Positions 21,656 through 33,503 of a stretch of DNA of 64,000 nt are shown in pieces. The notes under the pieces are model-generated. The model was not told the DNA's origin. It made no database searches and worked only from the letters and a program-made list of their open reading frames with translations. Source of the DNA: Gamsiella multidivaricata. Taxonomy: Eukaryota > Mortierellomycota > Mortierellomycetes > Mortierellales > Mortierellaceae. Positions within the stretch are counted from its first letter, which is position 1. Each line of letters opens with the position of its first letter. Where the stretch lies: the NCBI RefSeq assembly GCF_025024155.1, contig NW_026251745.1, positions 62,001 through 126,000 of the forward strand. Direction: 5' to 3'. Both the position numbers and the translations under genes were made by a program.

Positions 21656-23970
21656 TATTTGGTAGATTGGATGAGAGCGAGAGGTTAGTTACTTTGTATT
21701 TTCAGAAAGAAAAAGACGACCGAAGAGGCAAGAAACCAGGACTTGGGCATTCACCTTCCAGCAAACACTCGCACTCACAATTCTGGATTACTGCAAGGAA
21801 TAACAACTCTTCTACTGACATGAAAGCAGTTACTCGGGTGCCGCTCCAGGATACCCTTTACCCATTATTACCCTAATGACGGACCAATATTTTTCTGTTC
21901 TTGTATTCCCTCTCATTCACCCTTTTTTTTTTTTTTTTTTTTTTTTCTTATACTTCCTTGTAATAAAAACTGTAACAACATTTTTCATCTCTGCTCTTAC
22001 GATCGAAATACAATTGGCAGTTAAAGATGAGAGCGAACGAGAAAGAGAAAGGGGGAAAGGGGAATAATGATGTTGCATAGGACGAACGCGGCTCTACTTT
22101 TTTCTTTTTCCTTGCTGTGACCATGGTGAGTAGGCGAAGCACCAAGTTAAGTTCAGGGACAAAAAATTCCTGGCGAGCGAAGACGCGACGCGACAAACAA
22201 CACGCAAAAGTAAAATGAGGGGAAGGGGGGGGGGGGGGGGGTGTGCGTGTGCGCGTAAAGAAAGAAAGCTAAACAAAGATCGTCGGAATGTCACAATCCT
22301 AAAGGAGAAAAAAAAGCTTGCCTTTCACCCTCCCCTTTCCCCTTGGACAGGATGGACCAGATGGACCGAATGCCGAGGCTATTTTTCGAACAACAACAAC
22401 AACAACGACATCAACGCCCTTTGTTTAGTTTGACACGTCCCTTGCAAACTAACGCGTAATGCGTCGATCAAAAAATAACAAAAACAAAAGGGGGATCTTC
22501 GCGATAGTGCCATTACTCCGGCCTGAATAGATTCTACCATCGCTTTTTTTTTTTTTTCTGCTTTGTTTATTGAACCATGGATAAATAAACCTTGGCTTCC
22601 AACTTCAATGATTATAAAGCAGCGTAGCGTAACACGCTTACTCAGCCCACCAGAGTTGAATTCGACCATATCCGCCACCAATTTTTTTTTTCTTCCGAAA
22701 AAAAAAAAAAAAAAAAAAAAAGAAGAAGCGATAGCTGCGGAGCATTCGGCCTTGAAGCTTGCTATAATGGAGTTGCGCAGTGTGTTTTTTTTTTTTTTTT
22801 TTTTTTTTGGGTTTTATGCATGCTTCTCCTGTATGGTTCTCATTCGCTCGTCCGATCAAGCGATCCTGTACAAACAACAACACAAGGAGAAGGGGGAAGG
22901 AGCTTATTACTCGAGGGACCAAGGATATCCCCATGGCTCTTTGTGCCCTGCATTTTGGTAACCATAGTTCGTTGCTTTCGATTCAGGAACAATGGGCCTT
23001 GGTTTTCCATGCCTGCGGGTGTAGCTACAACACTACACCAGGTGCAGATATACAGATATACTAGAAAAGAATATAAATATAAAAAAAAAAAAAAAGTCCC
23101 GTGTAAAGCGCTGCCATTGGCTGTCTTGGCAGTTTCCCACCGCGAAGAGGAGTGTGAGGAGATTATCTTGAACTCGATCGCGCGAATACGCGTTGAGGTT
23201 TTTTTTTATTTTTTATTTTTTTTCCATGGGGCCCACCAATAATGCATTGATCCGGTACCCTCACTGTCTCTGAAAAGGAGGATCAGGAGCGATTCGAGTG
23301 TGTTTCTGTATGCGGTCTAACGGCAGATCAATTGGATATAACCAGAATCGATGGTCCTCGCATGATTATAACGCAAGATAAGACGCTAAGCAGGTCTGTA
23401 GCAATATGTGCATGCGTGTGTGTGTATGTGTGTGTATATGCGTGTGTGTGAGTGTGGCCATTGTTTGGACAGCAGCGCAGGAGGCGCTTGAATCGCTGGG
23501 AAGGGTGTGTGTGGAAAGAGTCCTCGCTACCGGGCCAATCCCAGGGTAGGGGGTGGGGCAATCCTGAGGGCTGTTATGATGTCAAATCATGTCAACCAAC
23601 CGACGACTCAATTGGGTTCTATAATTCCATAGGGTCTGTGCCTTGCTTGCCTAATTCAAAGGGGTCGTATCCCTTTCTAATCAATACAGCTACAATAACA
23701 TCTCCATCCCATCCCTAGTCATCTCCCCTTTGCAATTGTCTTGGGTATATATATATATATAAATACATTGCTGCTGGCCCTCTCCTCTCCTTTTCTCCTC
23801 ATCATATCCTTCTCCATCCTCGCTTACTGATACTCTCCATCAGCGACGAAAACTACACGGCATCTCATCCTGAGAACATCACACTCCCTTTGATCATTCT
23901 TGAACACCCCACTCTTTCCACACGCTCACCCACACACACACACGCGTACATACTCTTATATACCGCCGCC
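21656..23970. other. Spacer and EGT1 promoter region
   Basis: About 2.3 kb without a gene I can support. It is crowded with homopolymers: poly(T) near 21920-21946, poly(G) near 22227-22240, poly(A) near 22700-22721, poly(T) near 22783-22808, and a GT-rich microsatellite near 23412-23455. Frames of 60-140 codons here are products of these runs. The segment from ~23740 to 23970 is the likely EGT1 promoter and C/A-rich leader. Confidence 0.6.
23746..23763 (+). promoter_or_regulatory. TATA-repeat promoter element of EGT1
   Basis: A run of alternating TA ending in AAATA, 210-225 bp upstream of the EGT1 start, followed by a CT/CA-rich leader. Its position is appropriate for a TATA element; it could also be a simple microsatellite. 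Confidence 0.5.
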
Positions 23971-25368
23971 ATGGCCTCCTCACCAATCCCCAATGACTTT
24001 GCCTTGATGACGCCCACCATCATCGATCTCAAGGCCCACGAAAGGAACAAGAAGCGCCGCTCCTCGCGAGATGCCTACCCTAGTCCAGAGTCTGCTGCCA
24101 GTCAGGACACCCATGCCGAGGTTGATGTCTCCCTCAATCTTGATGACTCCGACAGTGCAGAGTCCGATAGCATGGATACTCTGACCGACCCTGCCTCCTG
24201 TGTCGACAGCGATGCCCGCAGCAACAGCAGCAGCAGAAGCAGTGTTTCTGATGCCGACGACAACGAGAATGCTGAGCCTGCTACTGCGCCGGCGTTTGAT
24301 CTGCGAAGGATGATCCTCTCGGGTCTCTGTCCGCAGGTCAATGGTGCTCCTAAGACGATTCCCACAATGGTTCTGTATGATGACCGTGGACTACAGCTCT
24401 ATGACGAAATCACCTACTTGGACGAGTACTACCTCGCCAAAGAGGAGATCGAGATCCTGGAGCGGGAAGGCGACAAGCTTGTGGAGCACATCCCCGACAA
24501 CAGTGTTGTTGTTGAGCTAGGAGCAGGGTAAGCCGCAATTCTAGGTTATTACTTTCTGCCCCTGACATGTAAGCATACAAAGCTTATTGTATTGACTGAC
24601 TGACGCTCATATACGTATTCTGACGTTCTCCTCCCGACAATGTCATTGTCGATTGTGCGTGGTGTGCCCTGACCAAAAGCTCGCTTCGCAAGACGGTGCT
24701 GCTGTTGAATGCGCTAGAGAGGAAGCGCAAGAATATTCGCTACTACGCGCTAGACCTGATGCTGGACGAACTGACCAAGGTAAGAATCGCGAAAATGCAA
24801 GTAATTGCCTCTCGTCATTTGACGCCATTCCCCACGGTCCATCCTAGCTCGCGCATATTCTTCCATTCTATTCATTCTATTCGATTCTATCTTATTTTAT
24901 CTTTGAGTTGCGAACCATCCTTGTCCCAATCCATCCGCCGCACTGCTCCAATGATTACACACAGATGCAGACATGCGCGCGCACATCTTTTTCCCATTCC
25001 CTTTTCAATCAGTACGCGCAGGAGGGAACAGACAGACGTACATAGTGGCATAACGTATTGGCTGAGTATAATCTCGCCCGGTGCTCTCCCTTTATTCCCT
25101 CTTCCGGTCAGACCTCCTCGTTGCAACACAGCGCCCCGGTCCATGTTTCCTCTTCTACTTCATCTTTTATGCGGGGTCCTTTTTTCTATTGTTTAGTAGT
25201 GTCTGAGTCCTGTGTGTGTGTGGGTGGGTGCAGTTTTGTAACGTTAAGTGGTTCTGGATTTTTTGCAGGCCACATTCCGAGTTATGCGCGTCCCCCGACT
25301 CTCAGATCCCTAAAGAGCGCATTGCATACTGATGCGTCGATGCGAAGGCATTTCGCGCTTACGTTCGC

Positions 25369-25408
<40 letters not shown>

Positions 25409-27517
25409 CACACGCTATGTGCATGCTCCTAAATCTCTAACCATCGTCTCCCTGTATATCTGCGTCATCTTTAATAGTCCCTCAAGTCCCTCGGAAAATT
25501 CGCCAACGTCAAGACAGCTGGTCTGTGGGGCACCTACGACGAGGGCCTGGCCTTCGTCAGCTCATTCGGCCCTGAGGTCCCCAAGACACTTCTCTGGTTG
25601 GGCTCATCGATCGGTAACTTGACCCGCGAGGAGGCCAAGGATTTCATCGCCTCCTATCGCAAGACTCTCAACGTCGGCGACAACTGGATCATCGGTATCG
25701 ATCGTCGTAATGACGCCAAGGATATCACACTGGCCTACAACGACCCTAAGGGCGTCACTCGCGATTTCATCATGAATGGTCTCGACCACATTAATGTCAT
25801 CCTGAATCAGGACTTTATCGATCGTGAAAAGTTCCGCTATTTTGCCCAGTACAACGTCGAGGTCGGCCGTCATGAAGCCTATTATCAAGTCAAGGAGACA
25901 CACGAGTTGATCTATAAGGACCCCTCATCCGAGAGCCAGGAGTTGCGTGTCCAACTCCAGAAGGACGAAATCATCAACGTCGAGTACTCCTACAAGTGGT
26001 CGCTTAATGAGTCAACAGAGTTGTTTGAGCAGACAGAGATGAACAGGATTGGACAATGGACGAGTTCAAGTAACCGCTATGATCTTCACCTGGTCCGCAA
26101 GACGCCTTTCTTTTTCAAGTCGACCCATCCCAAGCCTTGTCCCACGGAAGAAGATTGGGCTGAGCTCTGGAAGGCTTGGGATGTGATCACCATGCACATG
26201 ATCCAACATCCAGGCATGCTTCTGGAGAAGCCCATTGCCCTGCGGCATCCGTTCCTGTTTTACCTTGGTCACATCCCAGTTTTCCTGGACACACAGATGT
26301 CAAGGGTCCTGAACGAGAAATTCACCGAGCCAGCGTACTTCAACGTGATCTTTGAGCGCGGCATTGACCCGGACGTTGATGACCCTACCAAGTGTCATGA
26401 CCACTCTGAGGTCCCTGACGCTTGGCCCGAGATCGAATCCATCGTCGATTTCCGTGATCGTGTTCGGGAACGCCTCCACAGGGTGCTGAATGACACTACG
26501 ACTTATCCCATGAACCGCCGGCTGGCCCGTGTGTTGTTCATGGCATTTGAGCACGAGGTGATGCATCTGGAGACGCTGATCTACATGCTTGTTCAATCAC
26601 CCAACACATTGCCACCGCCATCGATTTCTACGTCCTGGATGACTAGGGTCCACACCCCTGGAGCGCCTTCAACTGCTCCCGCAGCATCATGGATCTCGAT
26701 CGAACCCTCTAAGCTAGATCAGACTATCCTGTCTCTCGGACATGACGATTCGGAGGCAGCAGACCTTTCAGAGAAGACGAGGAGCGACCTCGATACTCAG
26801 TTTGGCTGGGATAATGAGAACCCTCTCGTCACTTCCAGGAAGGCCCCATCGGCCTTCAAGATCCAGTCTCGCCAGGTGACCAATAGTGAGTTCTACACAT
26901 ACCTGCAAGCGACTGGTAACCAGGGTCAGCTGACGAATGATAGCCGCATCCCCGCATCCTGGTCCATCAAGGAGGATGGCGTCTGCGTCAAGACCGTTTA
27001 CGGACTTGTGCCCTTGTCCATCTCGGGTGAATGGCCAGTATCCTGCTCCAACATTCAGGCGGCGGGCTATGCTTCTTGGCTCTCGAAGCAGTCAAACCAG
27101 ACCTACGCGTTACCTACGGAGTACGAGCTCTCGATTGCATTCAAGCTGAAACAGTCAACGGTCCCTAAGACTGGTCTGGAGAACTATGGTTTCCGACTGT
27201 GGTACCCTTCACTGGAGGAATCGGCTCTTCGACCTAAACAGGAGGGTGCGACCACGATCGCTGATTTTAGTGGACCAGGAGGATTGTGGGATTGGACCTG
27301 CACGCCGTTTGCACCACTGGTCGAGAGGGACGCGTTTGAGACCTCGAGGCTTTACCCAGGATACTCCTCGGATTTCTTTGATGAGAAGCATATGGTGGTA
27401 TTGGGAGCTTCGTGGGCCACGCACCCTAGAGTCGCTGAGAGACGTAGTTTCCGCAACTGGTACCAGGCCAACTATCCGTTTGTCTTTGCTGGATTCCGTC
27501 TTGTGCAGCGATGCTAG
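23971..27517 (+). CDS. EGT1: Ergothioneine biosynthesis protein 1 (EgtD-EgtB fusion)
   Basis: Three exons, 23971-24527, 24680-24779 and 25478-27517, about 898 aa. Fungal Egt1 first trimethylates histidine to hercynine with S-adenosylmethionine, then couples cysteine to it by an Fe(II)- and O2-dependent sulfoxide synthase reaction. The methyltransferase half (~residues 110-430) holds VVELGAGS across the first junction, the SAM loop, and LWLGSSIGN. The DinB-like part of the EgtB half carries the iron motif HEVMHLE at ~577-583, with PTEYELSIA and the C-terminal FAGFRLVQR of the FGE-sulfatase domain. The first ~100 residues are a low-complexity Ser/Asp region absent from the core enzyme. The start lies in a strong context (GCCGCCATGG). 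The second intron is 698 bp, about seven times the local average, and contains a 39-nt poly(T). Confidence 0.95.
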
Positions 27518-28102
27518 AAGAGAAAAAAAGAAAAAAAAAAGAAAGCGAACTGCGACCGTAGAAACACATGCATATTTGTATACACAAAAAACCAATGAAT
27601 ACCCAGTACCTTAAGAAGGTGTGTCTGTAGTAGCTGTCCCTGATTAAGGAAGTTCTTGTGGAGATGCGCCACCAATTGGTACGAATATGTTTTTGGTGGT
27701 GGAGGGGGGTGACCCCGCAAAATGCCATATACTTCAGCTGGACCCACTTTTTTTTTCTCATAAAAAAAAAAAAAAAGCTCATTGACGTCCCCACACACAA
27801 ACGCCGATACTTCCTGGGACAAGTACACAAACGGATATTTCTTCTCCTTATACCCACGGACATTAGCAGTGTCGACGACAGTCGAGGGAGGGACAAAGAG
27901 AGCAAGCAACAAGGGCCAATAGGTCATAGGATGGAGCAAAGCGCCCCGTTTGGCGCCTACCTTGGCAACATTTGATCTTAATGAGGTAAACCGTGAACTT
28001 ATAAAAGGGCCAGGGGTGCGAGGTACCCCCTTCGTTTTCTTCGTATCTATTTCCCCCTCCTCCCTTCATTCATACTTCATTCATTCTACATTCCATCCCA
28101 CA
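27518..28102. other. Spacer between EGT1 and the phosphomutase gene
   Basis: Contains the EGT1 3' end (A-rich near 27523-27540), a poly(A) run near 27761-27776 and a C/T-rich leader before the next start codon. Long frames here are on the wrong strand and built from the homopolymers. Confidence 0.55.
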
Positions 28103-30243
28103 ATGACCCCTGCGACCCCCATTGCCGACCTTGCAAAGGAATGGCTGCGACTCGACCAGGTACAGAGCGCTCAAAGCAGTTGACGTCGTCTTGTTGCTGG
28201 TGGGGTGGTCCGCATCGAGTTTTTTTTTTTTTTTTTTTAACCTCGTTGGTTGTCCTTCCTTAATTCGATTGTAGAACCCAGAGACCCGCAAGGAGATTGA
28301 GGCCTTGCTCGAGACCAACAACACTGTCGAACTCGAACAGCGTCTCCGCAATCATATCGAATTCGGCACTGCTGGTAAGGGTTTTACATCTGTGTGTAAA
28401 TCCGTTCTGTCCATGTTCAGTTGCTCAAATGCTTTTTGACAAGACTCTGATCCAGCAAATTCTTCATTGGTTACCTGACGCTTCAATTAGGTCTCCGCGC
28501 TGCAATGGAGGCTGGATTCTCACGTATGAACGACCTGACAGTCATCCAGGCCTCGCAGGGACTATGCCTGTATGTGCTAGATCATGTCAAGGATGCCAAA
28601 GAACGCGGTGTCGTCATTGGGCATGATCATCGCCACCATTCTAGTGACTTTGCCCGACTGACCGCCGGTGTCTTCCTGTCCAAGGGCGTCAAGGTCTATG
28701 CGTTCAAGGATCTGGTTCACACTCCCATGGTTCCCTTTGGTGTAAAGTCATTGAACGCTGCCTGCGGTATCATGATCACAGCCTCACACAACCCCAAGAA
28801 GGACAATGGATACAAGGTTTACTGGGAGAACGCATGTCAGATCATCCCTCCCCACGATGAAGGGATTGCCAAAAAGATTCTCGAGAACCTGGAGCCTTGG
28901 GTCTGGGATTACAAGTCATTCGAAAACCCTGCTCTGGTCGACCCCACCGAAAAGCTGGTTCCTGCCTACTTTGATCAGGTCCAATCGCTTTGCATCGCCA
29001 AGGAGGCCAATGCTGCTTCAGAGACCAAGTTTGTCTACACAGCCATGCATGGAGTCGGCTATCCATTTGCAAAGCAAGTTTTTGAGCGCTTTGGCTTCAA
29101 GCCATTGATCCCCACCAAGGAGCAGATCCAGCCCGACCCAGAGTTCCCTACAGTGGCGTTCCCTAACCCTGAAGAGGGCAAGGGTGCCTTGGCATTGGCG
29201 TTCAAGGCCGCAGACGAGGCTGGTGCATCGGTCGTGTTTGCAAATGACCCTGATGCGGATCGATTTACTGTCGCAGAGAAGCAGGAGAATGGAGAGTGGG
29301 TCCTGTTCACCGGTAACCAGATCGGAACCATGTTTGCCTGCAACGCCCTCGATAACTGGAGATCCTCTGGAAAGAGCGATGGTTAGTGCGAATCTGATTC
29401 ATATGCCATTGCTTTATTGTTTTGTAACAAGACATTCGAATTCTGTTTAACAGTCTGTAATGAATTTCGTCCGACGCGGATCAAATAGCCAAGGTGGCGA
29501 TGTTGTGCTCGACCGTCTCCTCAAGCATGCTGGCCAAGGTTGCAAAGACAGAGGGCATCCATTGGGAGGACACACTGACAGGATTCAAGTGGATCGGAAA
29601 CAGGGCCATTGATTTGGAGAAGGAGGGTTATGATGTTATTTTCGGATATGAGGAGGCCATTGGATTCATGTTGGGCAGTATTGTTCGCGACAAAGACGGT
29701 GTCAGTGCCCTGGGATGCTTTGCCCAGATGGCAGCGAAGCTGTACAAGGATGGAATTAGGATCTCACAGTATCTTGACAGCCTTTATAAGAAGTACGGCT
29801 ACTTCTCCTCGGCCAATTCGTACTTTATTTGTTACGAACAAGACACGATCAACAGGATCTTTGACAAGATGCGTTTCGGTGCCTCACCCCAAGCGGACGA
29901 GAGCGGACGGTTTACACACAAGCCTGTCTACCCTACCCACATCGGATCGCACAAGGTCGTGAACGTGCGCGATTTGACACTGGGATACGACACATCGAAG
30001 AAGGACGGTGTGCCTACGCTGCCTGTGTCGCCTTCAGCACAGATGATTACATTCTACCTCGAGAACGGCTGTGTGTTCACGCTGCGCACGAGTGGAACGG
30101 AGCCGAAGATCAAGTACTATCTCGAGGTGTCATCATCGACGCATGACGAAGCCGAGTCACAGGCCAAGGAGATCGAGGCTGCCATGTGCAAGCAGCTGCT
30201 CGAGCCCGAGGCCAACGGCCTGAAGTACCGCACTTCAGCTTGA
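28103..30243 (+). CDS. Phosphopentomutase / phosphoglucomutase, PGM2 (yeast Pgm3/Prm15) type
   Basis: Four exons, 28103-28159, 28275-28374, 28491-29381 and 29489-30243, give 600 aa, the usual length. The alpha-D-phosphohexomutase hallmarks are present: GTAGLRAAM across a junction (~53-60), the active-site loop TASHNPKKDNGYK with the phospho-accepting Ser at ~150, the metal loop NDPDADRF at ~303-310, the sugar-specificity loop GYEEAIGFMLG, and the phosphate-binding RTSGTEPKIKYY near ~547-558. This subgroup interconverts ribose-1- and ribose-5-phosphate and, less well, glucose phosphates, linking nucleoside salvage with central carbon metabolism in the cytosol. The first exon encodes only 19 residues, and the first intron has a 19-nt poly(T). 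Confidence 0.94.
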
Positions 30244-30415
30244 GAAACGTACCATGAGGATACCATGATACCATGAAATAAATTTAAATACCTTTTTTTC
30301 TGGTGCATTTATTTGTTCTCACGCATGAGATACAATTGGGGAGGTTTTGCGCCACTTCTTTTCTTACCCCACATTCCTTTTTTCCCTTCACCGACTCTTT
30401 GCAATCAGAATCTCA

Positions 30416-33082
30416 ATGTCCACAGGAGTAGGCCGCCTTCTCATGGGCAGGAGTGCAGCCAGGACGTGGATGACCCTTCGTGGAGCACACATCAGGACCA
30501 CAGTGACTAGTCGCCATTCACCAACAGCACAGCGTCAGAGCTGCAAAGGCGTGTCATTACTATCGACTCATGCAAGATCCGCCACAGGAACTACGCCGAA
30601 AGCAGCCTCCGGTACTTCAACAAGCTCGACAACGTCCTCACTCCGCGAGCTCTTTGACAGTCCCGCGACGTCGGCCTCTCGGGCCCGATATGCCTCTGCG
30701 GCTTCACCAGAGGGTCTTTTTCTTTACCCGAACCTCAAGACACCAGAGACGTTTTTGGATTCAGTGAATGCGGCGATCGCGCGAGGTCATTTGCTTGTGG
30801 AGAGGATTGCGAACGCGCCTGAGCGGGGAGAAGACGAGATGCGGAGGGTGATCAAGCTATTTGACCGATTGAGCGACGTGCTCTGTAAGGTCATTGATGC
30901 GGCCGAGGTAGTACGGTGCTTACATCCAGACCCGGCCTGGAGACAGGGTGCTGAGCAGGTGTATGAGCAGTTGTTTTCGTGGATGAATACTCTTAACACG
31001 GATCCACGGCTTTACGAGGTAACGGAAGCGGTTTTCTGTCCCACAATTCTTTGTTGTTTGTTTTTAGAATGTGTGCTTTATTGAACGGGATCAATTGACG
31101 ATAGAGCAACTCCTTTATTTTATTTTTCTTTTCTTTGCTGATGTGAATCGAATTAGGTCCTTCATCAAATTCTCAACACGCCTAGCATCGAGGCAGGATT
31201 GTCAGAGGCAGAGCGACAGGTCGCGATGGTGTTCCTGCGGGACTTTGAAAAGTCTGGAATTCATCTTTCAAAGTCCAAGCGCGAACAGTTCGTGCAGTTG
31301 TCGGACAAGATCGTGTCTTTGGGCAGGGATTTCATGCAGAACTCGGCTACGCCAGGCCCGGGCCCAGCACAGATCGTGGTCAGCCCGCCCTCGCGTCTTC
31401 AGGGACTTTCACCGGGATATATTCAGCGGATCACTCGGACGAATAAGCATGGAGAGAAGGTCGCCATGGTGCCGACGTCAGGATGGGAGTCGCAGATGGT
31501 GCTGAAGCATGTGGAGGATGAGGAGGTTCGTCGGGCGATGTATGTGGCCAGCATGGCAGAGGACAAATACAAGGTCGCGGTGTTGGACGATCTTCTCAAG
31601 ACGCGGTACGAGCTTGCGCAGTTGGTTGGTCAGCCAAGCTATGGACACATGTTCCTAGGCGACAAGATGGTCAAGAATCCCGAGAACGTGAGCACGTTCT
31701 TGCAGACGCTGCATAAGACTCATCAGGCGGAGGTCGAGGGCGAGCTGGCGATGTTGACGAAAGCGAAGCGGGTCCATACCAAGGATAGGGACGCGAAGCT
31801 GGAGGCATGGGATCGGGATTTCTATGTGCGCTTGGTCAGCAGTAGGACCAATGTCATGCCCCACGGGGATCCTATCTCGGCATATTTTTCGGTTGGCACG
31901 ACCATGGATGGGCTTTCAAAGTTGTTTTCGCACCTGTATGGAATCAAGTTTGTCCCGGGGACGGTGCGGCCGGGTGAGGTTTGGCATGATGAGGTGCAAA
32001 AGCTGGATGTGGTGGACGAGCGCGACGGGCTGATCGGAACGATTTACTGCGACTTTTATGGACGCCAGGGCAAACAGTTGAACGCGGCTCATTATACCGT
32101 ACGGTGTTCGCGTCGAGTGGACGATGATGATGAGGAGCACGATATTGCAGAAGGGATGACGCTTCGGGAAGGAATCGAGCTGGCAATAGCAGATCCAGGA
32201 GTGAGCATGACTGGCAAGGAAGGGCGGTATCAGCTTCCACTTGCGGTTTTATCCTGTGGATTCTCGAGACCGGCAGGGGGCAAACCGGCGTTACTGAGCT
32301 GGGTAGAGGTTGAGACATTGTTCCATGAGATGGGACATGCTATGCACTGTAAGTAAACGAGAGGGAGCATTTGAACAGAAGGATCAAATCGATGCACCTT
32401 AGTATCTGTTTCCTATCAACACTAACTGGCAATTTCACTGTTTTATTTATTAGCAATGATTGGAAGAGCCGACTACCATAATGTATCTGGAACGAGGTGT
32501 CCGATCGATTTTGTTGAGATCCCGTCGATTCTGATGGAGCACTTTTTGGCAGACCCAACAGTCCTGGGCCTGTTTGCGACACATCATCAGACGGGTGCGC
32601 CATTACCTGCAGGTCTCTTGATGGCACACCAAGCCAGCCGATCGACCTTCCAGGCAATTGAACTGCACTCCCAAATGTCGATGGCTATGTTGGATCAGCT
32701 GTATTACTCTACAGTGGTCGGTGACCCAGCATTCAACTCGACCAAGAGCTTAGAGGATCTTCAGCGGGACATTGGAATTGTGCCACCTGTGCCTGGGACG
32801 GGATGGCAGACCGGGTTTGGACATTTGTATGGTTACGGAGCAGGATATTACTCGTATCTGTTTGGCAGGACTGTGACGGGGCAGATCTGGGATAAGATCT
32901 TCAGGTCATCGCCGACGTCGCGTGCTTCAGGAGAGCGGTTGAGGGAGAATGTGCTGAAGTGGGGCGGAGGCAAGGACCCGTGGGAGTGTTTGGGAGGATT
33001 GATGGGAGACGAAAGACTGATGAAGGGGGATCAGGAGTCGATGCGGATCGTGGGAGACTGGGGCACGAAGAAGAGTAGCTAG
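30416..33082 (+). CDS. OCT1: Mitochondrial intermediate peptidase (M3A metalloprotease, Oct1)
   Basis: Three exons, 30416-31018, 31157-32348 and 32454-33082, about 807 aa. The M3 zinc motif FHEMGHAMH sits at ~588-596, spanning the second junction, followed by GTRCPIDFVEIPS, where E is the third zinc ligand, and HLYGYGAGYYSYLFGR, the conserved substrate-binding Tyr/Gly loop. Oct1 removes an octapeptide from matrix proteins already cut by the processing peptidase. The N-terminus is rich in Arg, Ser and Thr and nearly free of acidic residues for ~85 residues, as expected for a matrix presequence. ATG 30416 was chosen because upstream in-frame codons (from 30347) are in AT-rich leader sequence; either is possible. 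The EGT-to-folate stretch from 24 to 36 kb is four plus-strand genes in a row. Confidence 0.94.
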
Positions 33083-33503
33083 TTCATAAAGGTGTGCTGG
33101 TTTTCATTTACATAGCGATCTCCTGTAAATGTCGCGAGTGCATAGTTGGCATGCGCATATCCACGGAGCGTGTTAGTGTGTTTCAGTGGGCTTTATGCGG
33201 GGAAGCAAAATAAGAAAAAAAAAAAAATGACTCGACGTGAGGAGGAAACGAGACGCATCTCAACCAGCCAATCAACGGACGTGCTCATGAGAACTTTGTC
33301 CTCACAGTCACGTCCTCTGCTCCGCTCGGCGGGGAAGCTGCAGACTGCAAAAGGAATATACTTGGGGGCAGCCAAAGGGAGATCTCCTCCCATTCTTTCT
33401 TTGCGCTTCTCTCTTTTCACTTTGTCCTCATACATACTCTCCTCCGCCTGGTCGTCCTTCTCGTCAGCAGGAACATCAACAAACGAGAGGACAGGAAGCA
33501 ACT
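33083..33503. other. Spacer between OCT1 and FOL1
   Basis: 420 bp with a short poly(A) (33215-33228) and a C/T-rich stretch before the FOL1 start (~33390-33470). It serves as terminator region of OCT1 and promoter of FOL1; no TATA box is clear. Confidence 0.45.

Noticed and set aside
22563..22961. 132-codon frame with long Phe and Lys runs
   Set aside because: The runs come from poly(T) and poly(A) tracts; the rest lacks coding character.
27514..27939. Minus-strand frames of 141-159 codons after EGT1
   Set aside because: Composed of homopolymer-derived Phe runs and antisense to the EGT1 3' end.
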